64,000 nucleotides of DNA from Capra hircus (taxonomy: Eukaryota; Chordata; Mammalia; Artiodactyla; Bovidae): assembly GCF_001704415.2 (NCBI RefSeq), contig NC_030816.1, forward strand, positions 81,966,713-82,030,712, in the 5' to 3' direction. Position 1 is the stretch's first letter, and each line of letters opens with the position of its first letter. Below, piece by piece: positions 14,301 to 26,300 of the stretch. The notes below the pieces were generated by a model. It saw only the letters and a program-made list of their open reading frames with translations, did not search any database and had not been told where the DNA came from. The position numbers and the translations under genes are program-made.

Positions 14301-17300
14301 TGGGTATCTAGCACAATAAATTAATGAAAGCTCACTTTATGTTGCACAAGTTCACTAACCAGGTGACAGAGCATGCTGGTGAGCAGCCAGGTGGCTCCTG
14401 CTCAAGGAAGAGACCCAGGGAGACCCCCCCAAACTCTCAGCTCAACTCAAATATATCAGCCAACCCCCATCTGTCTGTGTGGGAAGTGCTTTAAAAAATC
14501 ACTGAAAAATGAAGGCCACTAGGACTTGTGACGGTTTTATTCTTAAAAGTCATTCTGCTTAGCTCTTGGTTGGATGGAACCATGATATCATTATTTCAGA
14601 ATTGTTTCAATATATATGGATATTTTGATTGGTTTCAAACTACATTAAAGGGTCTTCTCCCCTTGAGAAACCTGCCACCTGATGCCAGGAAATAATCCCC
14701 TGTGTAAATGGCAGATGTTGCTTCTATCTATATGAACTCCCAGATACAGATAAGCAACATCTGTGATCCCACACAAGCCCACAGCTTGTGGGGGGGCAGG
14801 GCACAGAGAGGGGTACTCACCTCAAACTTAAGAGTTGGACATTTTTTTAAAATAGAAAGATCAGGTAAAAATTAGAAAGAAAAGGGGATGCGCATTTTTA
14901 ATGGAGAAAAGAGATCAAAGAAAGCCAAAGGAAATCTATGGATTAAGGTAAGAAGACAGAACAGACCCATGACAGTCTGCTACAATCCCCAGGGTGGTCT
15001 TGCTCTTTTTCCTAACACTCAGTTTTATCACTTATGTGATACCATGTCCTGTAGATGCAATGACTTTCCCTCTCTAAATTCTTATTAAATTTCACCACAT
15101 TTTAAATGCATTTAAAAGTATGCCTTTGGGACATGTATCAGCTGAGATATGTTATACGTTGAGAAGTTTCTGGAAAGGAAACTTTACATTCTGTGCCCTG
15201 GACGTACTACTGCAGATGCCCCTGTTGTTTCAGACACCAGTCATAAGTCACAAAAAAGTGAAGCTGCTTCTCCCGTGTTCCATTTTTAGTGTGTTACTAC
15301 ACTAGTGACTGTTCGGTGCTCAATTCCTGATTCCACCAGAGGGAGCTGAGATGACCAGGGAGCAGTGTCTACCGGTTCCCAGTTAAACGGGAGCATTTAG
15401 AGCCGATTCTCGTGATGTGGGATGACCCGCCTGCATCAGCCGCACCAGGGGTGCCTGTTACCAGCGCGAACTCCTGGACCCCACCGCACACTGACTCCAT
15501 TCAAATTGCCAGAGGTGAGTAGGAATATGCATTTTGAACATGCTTCCTGGATGACTTTTACGCACTAATGCTTGAGCACCACAGTTGGTTGCCTTTTTCT
15601 TTATAAAATCAAACCATGATCATGATAGAAACGTTGTCATAATGTAAAAAAAGTTTTTAAAATCATTGATATATACATGCTATGGTTAAAATTCAAGGCT
15701 ATGGTCAAGTAGATACTTTTGCCAAGTATTTACTTTTTTCCTGTCTTACATCTTTGGCACATATTTTAACTGGAAATTAACTCCAGTTAAATAATAATAC
15801 TTGTAAATTTTAATACTATTGATAATATTACTTGTAAAAACTATCTGAGAAAGGTAATGGAAGACAGCATAATTGAAAGGTAAATGCTACATTTAGACAA
15901 CAGGTTGCTTTATGTACACTTGAGATTAAATTCATTTTTAGAAATACTTAGCAAAGATGAAATTCATGTATTAGTGCTAAATCATGATTATCAATGCTAA
16001 CAATTGAGAAAAAAGCAGGAAAACAAGCAAAAAACTTTTTTTCTTTTATAAAAAATTAGAATTACTTCCCTTGAATGAATCAACATGTATAATTTTTTCA
16101 ATGTGATCATAAAATGTGACGATATTTTGAAAATGTAACTTACCTCAGAATGCTTTACTAAAGCTTCCAAACAGAACATTTCCACTGTAGCTGAAGGAAC
16201 TTCTCCAAAACTTTCCGCATAAGGAAGTCCATTTCCTCCGAAACACCATAAACCACCCTGACAATGAGATGATCAAAATTCTTAGTGGAAAAAAAGGGCC
16301 TAATATTTTTTGTTTCACAAAACAGAAACAAAAACAAAAACAACCTCTGTATTATATATAGTAATTAGAAAGAACTAATATGTAGGACTCAAAATATTTC
16401 AGAGACTTACAGGGAACTTTCATTATGCAAACTGTTGCTAGACTAGAAAACATGTGGGATTATTCTTAGAAGACAGCAGTCTTTGAGCTTCTCAGTTCTT
16501 TCCTCTGCATCCTCTTATCTGAAAGTACAGAGACTAACACACAAATCTTCACCCAGTAAGAAAAGCCAGGGCTGAACAAATGATGTTCTGGTGTCAGATT
16601 ATGCCAGTAGAGTCTAGCTAAAATCTATCAATCAGAATAATAGAAAAGGCATTACTAGAAAAAGTTAAAATACTGACAATAACAACTGATCAAAGAGCTT
16701 TTAATTAAAAAACAAAAGGTGGGGGCGAATTCCCTGGCAGTCCAATGGTTAGGGCTCGGCGCTTTCACTGCTAGGGCCAGGGTTTAATTCCTGGTTGGGG
16801 AGCTAAGATCCTGAAAGCCGTGCAGCACCACCAAAAGAGAGAGAGAGAAAGCTTTTAAGTCTTCCTAAATTGAAATTCAAATTCACATGGAAGAATAAAC
16901 AGAAGAGTTAGGAAAATTATGAAAGAGAGGAATAGTGGGGACTAGTCCTTAGTAGGTATTAAAACACAAAAATAAACTGGGAAAAGAAAATTTCAATTCT
17001 TACGGCATATCGCTAACATGCGATGATCGCCTACAAATCAGTGAGAAAATACCAACAAGGCTATGGGAAAATGAGCAACAGTCAGAAGCAGAAAGTTCTT
17101 AGGAAAAGAAATATAATGCCTCTAAAATATATGAAACAGTGCCCAACATTGCTGGATTGTCCTTAAACCAAGACCACAAAAGCTTCACAGTGGAAAAACC
17201 ACTGCACCACATCCACTGTTCTCTTGACCCCAGGCAGTTTGCCATATTGGATCAGAAAGAAGTCACAGTCTACACGTCCAAATGTTTGCATCCTGTTTGT

Positions 17301-20300
17301 ACCCTTGGGCTCTGAGGTCCTCCAACAGAGGCTGAACCTGGAGACAAGGTGACTGGGAGTGTCCAATGGTAACAAAAACCAAAACAAGACGGAAACCTGG
17401 ATCCTGACATCAGAGGAGGAGCAATCTTGATGGTAACATGCGGGATGGTAGAAGACCGAGGACCATTCCTGCCTGGCCTCCCCCCAGAAGTACAGTCAGC
17501 AAATTTCCCAGGCTTTAGCTGTGGGAGTAGGTGGCCGTTAAAGCTGAGAAGCGCTTTCCTGCTCACCGATCCAGTTCTCCCAGTGAACTGAGAGAATAAA
17601 AGCAGGGAAGGCAAATCACCACCAGGGCGGGTGGGGTGCAGGGGGGTGGGGGGTTTTGATACTGCCTGTAATTGTGGGTCCCTTTGTTTTATTACATTTG
17701 AGAGCTAATCTCTAGTGTTTCTTCATAAAAAATTACAACCTTAGAGCTCTGCAGCTTGTTCAGACTCACTGGGCATAAATGACGTTCATTCTAAAGCATG
17801 AGTTTGTAACCCAGGTTATCCTTAAGGGTCTGAGATGGAGAGACTTCAGGGAAGAGAGGATGTAAGCTTGGATGGGAAAAAATTGTCTCTCTACTTTCCT
17901 AACCCTTAAGTGAAACTTTTCATTGTATTCAATTACAAACAAAGATAAAAAGCCACAGTAACAGCAGCAGTCTGTGTGCCTCTGCCAACAATAGAAAAGA
18001 AAGAAAAGTGAAGTCGCTCAGTTGTGTCCAACTCTTTGTGACCCCATGGACTGCAGCCTACCAGGCTCCTCCATCCATGGAACTTTCCAGGCAAGAGTAC
18101 TGGAGTGGGTTGCCATTCCCTTCTCCAGGGGATCTTCCTGACCCAGCGATCGAACCTGGGTCTCCTGCATTGCAGGCAGATGCTTCACTGTCTCAGCCAC
18201 CGAGGAAGCCCTGCAAACAATAGAAGGTGCATCTTTTCCCCACCGCACGCCACTTGCTGCAGCCACCTGCAAACAGCATCATGCTCATAGTGCCTTTGAA
18301 TGCCATCTGCAGATTCTCACACTGGTGACCCCAAACTGACCCTGCATCTAACTCTCAAAAGGCACAGGGTGGGAAACTATAAATGTGCGTAAAAACAGAC
18401 GTAGAAAAAATATATCTATAGGGCTTCCCTGGAGGTACAGCAGATAAGAATTCACCGGCCAATGCAGGGTACATGGGTTTGGTCCCTGGCCCAGGAAGAT
18501 TCCACATGCCTCAAAGCAACTGGGCCCATGCACCAAAACTACTGAGCTTGCATGCAGCAGCTACTGAAGCCCGTGCTCCAAGAGCCTGTGTGCCTTGTCA
18601 AGAGAAGCCACTGCAGTGAGAAGCCCGAGCATTGCGACTAGAGAGGAGCCCCCGCTCACCACACTAGAGAAAGCCTGTGCAGCGACGAAGACCCAGCACC
18701 ACCAAAAAAAAGAAAAAAATATATATATGCACACACATATATATGGAGAGTAAATGGGGAATGATAAAACAAATGGGATGAAATAGGAATAACTGACAAG
18801 TCTACTGAAATATATTATTGTTGCAATTCTTTAAGTTTGTAATTAAAGTACATATTTTACAAATTTGTAAATTTGATAATAGTATTTCAATATAATCAGT
18901 CTCCTGAGTAATCCTATGTATTTTAAGCACCTAGAAATGAGTTCATAGGCTTTATTAAGTCACCAGAGGGATCCATGGTGTGCAGAGGTTAAGAAGCCAT
19001 GCTCTGAACCCAACCATAACCACAGGCTGTCTGCTAAGCCAAGAGGGACCTCTGCATGTGAGCAGTGCTGTAGAGCAGCCGCACCCCCCACTCCTGATGG
19101 GGGCTTGGGGACTGTCCCAGGACAGGTCTGTCATTAACCAGTCAGATCACTAAAAACCAGACGGACGCGCCTTCCACTCCTTCACCCAACTTACTCCAAC
19201 TTATAAAAAAACCAGAGCCTGACTAAACTGGGGAGTGAGAGTAACTGAAATGGAGTTGCTTACTGGTCTGATGAGATGAGATCTCAGAGCTAAAATTACT
19301 GATTTCAGTATGAAACTAACTAAAGATGGGCTATTCCTTTAAACTGCTGGCTGAGGCCACGACGTCCAGGTAGCAAGGAAGTGGTACAACGTGTTACACC
19401 GCGCACTCTCTTCACTCAGCAAAAGGTGAGGAGACCCTGTAGAAGGTGACACAACACGAGAGGAGGCAGAGGGGTGTCAACTGAATAGTCATGAGCAGAG
19501 AAAAATCTTTGGTGCTGAAAACTGAGGAACTCCAGGCCAGGTAGCAGGAGCTCTGCAGGGGCGTGAGGAGAGAGGTTGAGAGAGAAGGTGTGGGAGACGG
19601 AGGCCGTGGGATGCCCTGCGGGGGGCAGGAAGAATCGAGAAGAGCCAGGGACCTCTCACCGTCAGAAAACACAGGTGCTCTCTCAGTTACCTTGGGGATG
19701 GAATTAAAAAGGATGACGAGGAGCAGGCTCTGGTGGCCACACAGTGACGCTCTGAGCATCGAAAGGAAAACAGTGATTACGCTTCACTGGAGCGACTCCA
19801 AGACACGGCCCAAAGGAGAAACTGTAAAGCGTAGGCTAGAGAAATCATAGCTACTGGTATGTCCCTAAAATCTCATAAACACAGAAATGAGGGAAAGACA
19901 TTCAGCTGTCTGATAAAAAATGAATAATGTGAGAGTTGTGAGTGAAGTTTTATTTGGGGAAAAGTGAGGACTGTAGCCTGGAGAGACAGCGTCTCAGACA
20001 GTTCCAAGGAACTGTTCCAAAGAGGCAGGGGGGAAGGCCAGTATTTTATATGGTTTTAATGACGGGGGATGTACAGTCGAGCACCCACTATGGCAGAGGC
20101 CAAAGTGAGGAGCACACAACACTGTTAGTCATTTTCCTGCTTTTCTAGATAAGAGGAGATGCAAGAACTTGGGCTCATAAAATCTTTTCCTAAAAACATC
20201 TATCTGAAGGCCTGTTCTGCTGCTTTTCCCCACAGCACAGAGGGCCTCACTGCTGATCTCCACCTTGAACTCCCTTCAGGGTGTGTTGATGGTGGCTACA

Positions 20301-23300
20301 GTGGTCAGTGACTTAATCCTTGTGGAGGCAGATGGCAAGTGCACATTTTTAGCTGGCAGTTCAATTGGTAAAAGAATACAGAATACTATGATTTGTTTTA
20401 CTGACAATGCTTTTTATTTTATTGCATTTTTATTGCAAAACAAATGCAAACAAAATGCATTTGTTTCACTGATAAAATGCTTTCTCCTCACTGAGTCGAT
20501 TATGTAATTAATACAGTAATAGTGGCTATAATTTGTTTGGATTTCTCTTAGAGATGTAAGAGCTATTCTTTTTAACTTTTTATTTTGTATTGGGGTGTAA
20601 CTGATCAACAAACAATACTGGGATAGTTTCAGGTGAACAGTGAAGGGACTCGGCCACACACATACCTGTATCCATTCTCCCCCAAGTCCCATCCACCCTG
20701 CCGCATAGCAGAGCCAAGCTCCCTGGGCTGTACAGTAGCTTCCAGCTGGTGATCCATTTTAAACACAGCAGTGTGTACATGCCCATCTCAGACTCCCTAA
20801 CTTCCCTTCCCCATGACAACTGTTATGTTCGATCTCTAGGTCTGTGGGTCTCTTCTGTTGTAAGAGTTATTTTATGAAGACAGAAGTCTTGCTGAGATGA
20901 TAGCAGAGGAACAGTGGAAGCCAGTGACCACCCTGGGCGGGCCAGAGTGGGAGTCTGTTTAGGAGGCTGCTGTGATTCACTGAGAAGCCCTCTGCTATGT
21001 ACGGGTGGTTTTATGCCAGGTGTTTACATCTGGTCAACAGGCCGTGGCTAAAACAGAAGGAGTAAGGGTTGCGGGGAGATAACAGACACCGCCTTCGGAA
21101 CCGATAGCTTTTCCTGTCTGAAAGTAGTCCTACTCCCAAGGAGTGGAGCTTCCCCGGGGAGCACTCTGAGAGCTCTGACCACGGTGCAAACACCGCCTTC
21201 TTCACCTAAGTGTGGTCTCCTTCAGTTTTCAGCCTCTTTGCCACCAAACAAACTTTACTCTCTACATCTGTACCCAGTGGTGCCTTCCTGTCAATCTCCT
21301 CACTACTCCTAGGGGCAGACACACAGGTAAACATGGGCCAGTCTGTGCCTGGATCACAGTGAGGGGCTCAGGTTTAATGTGCAGTGGGGAGCCATTTGGA
21401 GGGCTCCACGCAGGAGTATGACCTGATCGAACTTTTGTTTTTAAATCACTGCAGCTGCTGAGGACACAGAACTGGAGACAGAAGTTGGAGATTGAAGCAG
21501 TGTCTATAGCTCCTAGAGGTGGTGGAGACATGATAAGGAAGCTTTCTAGATGCAGCAAGAAGGTGAACTTGTCTCCCAGGTACGGACAAAGAATGTAGCC
21601 TGCCATTACACTAAACAAAAAATGGTGCCCACCATCAAGCCATCAGCCACTGCAGCACACTCTACCCACTGTGCACCCTGGGGGAATTCCGGATGGAGGA
21701 AAACAGAGAAAATTCTGCGCTCTGGATACTGGCCCAAGGCGATGAAGATGCATATCTGATGAATAATTTCAATGAGCCCAGATTCTTGCATCTTCCCATA
21801 CACAGACAAGCACTAAAATCATTAACTCAAGATGTGTTTTTGTGTGTGTGTGATTAGTAATAATCTTTGATGTTCAACCACAGGGTTTTTTTTCCCAACA
21901 AGAAACTCATATATCCTGGCTCCTCCCTCACCTCTTTGGAGCAGTTCCTTGGAGCTACCTTAGCTACAATCCTCAATAAGATCCCCAAATAAAACTTAAC
22001 CTGGAACTTTACGTTGTGCGTTTTTCTTTAGTTGACATAGTTAGCCTCTCCCATGACAAACATGCTTAGTAAAATATAGCAAAACTATTTTGAAACAAAG
22101 TCAAGCTCTAAAGAAAATAAAGAAATAAAGGGAAACCCCTGGGTGCTAGAACTGAAAACAACGTTCAGCAGAAGTGGTCAGCACACCGGTGATGAGTCAG
22201 CACGTCGGTGATGAGGTAAAATGCCTGCAGGCCCCTGAGGATGGGATAGTAACACCTGTTCAGGGGTCACATCACCACAGAAGATGGGGTTTGAGACTCA
22301 CGTTCTCTGGGAGCTAGATCCAAGGTCTCTATTTAAAGGGAGAACCCTGCAAAGTTGGCCTCCTTGACTATAAGAGAGTCTAGAAAAACTCTGCTCACCA
22401 GCCCATGAGCAAGAAGCCTGTCTCTGCTGGGGCTTTGAGTGGGAAATCACAATCACAATCTATATCACCCACAGGTGTATCTGAATTCACACTACCAATG
22501 TGCTCGAGAAATTCCAAGCCAAGGAATTAATATAAAAAAAAATTAGTCCCATTATAGTGAACCCTTGGGGTATCCAAAAGAAGCAAACATAAAAACTTCT
22601 CTGTAGCAATATATTTAGAATCTGAGGTACTTGGGACTCCCATAGAAAACAATCAGTCTAGCTAAAGATAAGCTCACAGTAAAAATGATTAACGCGTGTT
22701 AATCCACAATATAACATAATGGGGAGCCTCCACAAATAGGAATCAACACCCCAGTATACCGAAATAATAAAAAGAGACTTTAAAATTATTTTTAAATGAA
22801 GGGAAGAACAGAACCAGGATGAAGGAACAGGATACCATGAGAAAGAGATGACGGTGGCCAGGAGTAAGCGGCTGCAGTGAAGATGGTGAGGCAACTGGAG
22901 TCAAGCCGTATGTGAAGGAACAGCTTACACTAACCGCTGATCAACTGAACATGGAGGAGAATAATTAAGAATTCCTAGGCTTTAGCTTAAGCAACTACAT
23001 GGATGCTCTGCCCTCTACTGAAACAAAACAGACTAGGGGAGGAAGGGCTTTGTGGAGGGAGGGAGAGTTCAGTATGTATAATTGGGATGCCTGTTAAACA
23101 TCCATGTAGAGACATCAAGAAGGAGGCTACAATATTTAAACCTAGAGCTTAGGTGAGAACACAGGTTAGAGATGTTGAATTCAGGCATCACCAACACAGA
23201 GGTAATATTTAATAGCCTTGTCAGTTACTACCTATTCATTCTTCAAGATCCAACTTCAGAGGACATCCTATAGAGCTTTTTCAACATGACCTCTTACAAA

Positions 23301-26300
23301 GAGTGATGAGATCCTGGATCTCTCTTACATGCTCTGTATCTCTCTTACATGCTCTATAACTTTATTACCTGTTTCCCCATTATCCCAAACACCTAGCCCA
23401 GGATGTGGCAGACAACCAGGAATCAGTAGTAAGTTTATTCAGTTCCTAGATGAATGACTGCCCTAAAGCTCTAAGTGCTAGCCCCTAGCACAACATTTTA
23501 GAAAAGTGGACACTCCAAGATATTTACTAACTGAATAAAAGATCTAACCTTCTGAGCAGCTAGACTTTGACTGCTCTCACTCAGAGCCAAAGCTGTAAAA
23601 CACTGGATACACTCATCCAGGTCTGTTTGAGGTAAAGAAGCCAGCAAGTGTCTGAGCTCTTCTTCAGTGGAAGAATCCTGAAATAAAGGGAAAAAATTCT
23701 TCATAATGAAACTCAACAATTGAGTATAATGAAAAGCACCCAAAGAATCTAAGCCAAAACAGTAGAGTTAAATCAGTGCTTTTAGTCTTGAAGCCGGTCA
23801 CCCACCCTGGTAAAAGAGGATTGTTTAATTTTGAATTCCATACTTTCATGTCTACTACCCCAGCCTGAAAGACCTATTGCAATTTATCGCTCAAGATTTC
23901 ACCTCATGGGCCACTTAACATCTTGACTCAAAATGAATTATTACACTCTCTCTAATTAAAGCTGGCTTTTTAATATCCATAACTTGTTCCTATTTGTTCT
24001 GATTTTCAACTTGTTCTGATTTTCACTAATAACTTACATCCAGTATAGTTTTTTTTCTGTTTTTCAAAAACTCATGGCAAAGTTTTCAGATTTTCACTTT
24101 CTAGGAAAGCCTAGGAAAAGCGCTTAAGAAACATGCTCTAATATCTTTATTAGTGGTTAACAATATCCATGTATAGAATACAGGGAGACCTGGCGTGCTG
24201 CAGTCCATGGGGTCTCAAAGAGTCGGACACGACTTGGCGACTGAACAACAACATGGTAATACATTAGTATCTAAATGCAGTGGCTCTCCAGGGGCTGTTT
24301 TGCACCCTAGGAAATATTTAGAAATATCTGGAGACATTTTTGGTTGTTACAACTGGGGGGTGCTACTGTCATCCAGGGAGTAGCTGCCACTGTGTACAGA
24401 ACAGCTTCCAACAACAAAGAATTATTTGACCCAAAATGTCAGTGGTGTTGAGATTGAGAAAAACTGATCTATAGCGATCTTAGTACAAAGGACCAATTGA
24501 TGGATGCTGATATGCTAAGGAGCCACCCTCTGGTATAAAGAGACTCCCAACTCCACAAAGAGGAAAATAATTTAGGAGAAATAGCACCTCCTGAGGAATC
24601 AAAAAACCTTGGAATGGAAGCTACAATTTCAGGTTTACACCCTAACTGACCTGCCTGTGAGAAGCAGCCAAAAAATTGTGTTTTGAATGGTTATTTTGCA
24701 CCCAAAGTGAAGATGATATATTAAACTTTTTTTCACTCAGTAGATTATTTTTACTTACTTCTTTTAAAGATGGCAGAGGAGGAGGGTGGAGAAAAAACCG
24801 AAGATCACTCTCTTCGCTTCGTGCCAAACCAGTAAGAGTTCTCATATCACAGGCTTGAGCAATTATCCTGTATTGGTAATCTATTGCAGAAGTATGCTGT
24901 TAGCACCCAACTTAGTCTATGGTTGTTGCAAAGATTAAACAAAGAACATAATTTTTAAACTATAAGTTTGTAATTCAAAATTTTGCTGCATTTACAATAC
25001 CAACAAGCTAAATATCCAACATTTCCATGACTGATCTAATCTCAACACATATCTAGACATATCACAGTCTAACTAACCTTTTTGAAAAAATAAAACCTCA
25101 AATGTGAAACCTGATAGATCAGAGCCAATTTAATTTCTTCTCCTTTGATCACTACTCAAAACCCTGCAAGGAAATCAAACCAGTCAATCCTAAAGGAACT
25201 CAATCCTAAATATTCACTAGAAGGACTGATGTTGAAGCTCTAATACTTTGGCCACCTGATGCAAAGAGCCAACTCATTGAAAAAGACCATGATGCTGGGA
25301 AAGACTGAAGGCAAAAGAAGGGGGTGGAAGCAGATGAGATGGTTAGATAGCATCACTGACTCAATGAACATGAGTTTGAGCAAACTCCGGGAGACAGTGA
25401 AGGAAAGACGAGCCTGGCATGCTACAGTCCAGGGCAGCAAAGAGTCAGACCTGACTTAGCAACTGAACAACATCAACAAAAACCTGCAGTTCCATTTAGA
25501 TCCATCAACCCCTGGTACTGCTATGGTGCTCTGGCATTTCATGATGCTGATGAATAATCTGAAGTCCCAGATAGCAGTACTTTGGTTTAGCCTTCCTGAT
25601 TTCACTGTTCCATTCTTTATGTATTGCTATAGAGTGAATGTTTGTGTTCCTCCCAAATACGTTTGTTGGAACCTAATCCCTAATGTCATGGAATTTAGAG
25701 GTAGGGCCTTTGCAAGGTGATTTGGAGCGCTCATGACTGGGATTAGGGCTCCTGTAAAAGGGACCCCCGAGAGTTCCCTCCGTCCTTACCAGACACCAGG
25801 GTGCCACATCTGCTGCCCTGATCTTGTCTTTCTTGGCCTCCAGAAAACCGTGAGAAATAAATTTCTGTTGTTTATAAGCTACCTGAAAAGTGAAAGTCGC
25901 TCAGTCGTATCTGACTCTTTGCAACCCCATGGACTATATAATCCATGGAATTCTCCAGGCCAAAATATTGGAGTGGGTAGCCGTTCCCTTCTCCAAGGGA
26001 TCTTCCCAGCCCAGGATGGAACCCAGGTCTCCCACATTGCAGACGTATTCTTTACCATCTGAGCCACCAGGGAAGCCCAAAATAAGCTACCTAGTCTACG
26101 ACACTTTGCTACAGCATCCCAAATGGATTAAGACATGTGTCAAAAAAAACAAACCTGCAACCACTGGAGGAGACATTATTTTTAATAATGGCCCTACGTA
26201 ACCTGGGTGTCAGAATCAAGTGTGGAACTTTTTCAAAATCTACATGCCAGGGCTCCAACTTTGATGTTTCTGATAGAGCAGAAATCTGAATGGAGTCTTG

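Larger units (their letters stand above)
16258..23548. other. SERAC1 intron 8
   Basis: It contains CHR-type and Bov-tA SINEs, L1, and two related LTR fragments in opposite orientation (listed separately). 17160-17610 is a non-repetitive-looking stretch ending in AATAAAAGCAGGG that I cannot assign. 22050-23540 holds nothing I recognise. Confidence 0.55.
23678..24758. other. SERAC1 intron 7
   Basis: It holds a Bov-type tail fragment and one MER-type DNA transposon (listed). The remainder is AT-rich and unassigned. Confidence 0.6.

Noticed and set aside
16721..16800. tRNA gene in the SINE heads
   Set aside because: CHR and Bov-tA heads descend from tRNA and keep box-like motifs, but they lack a proper cloverleaf and are followed by SINE bodies.
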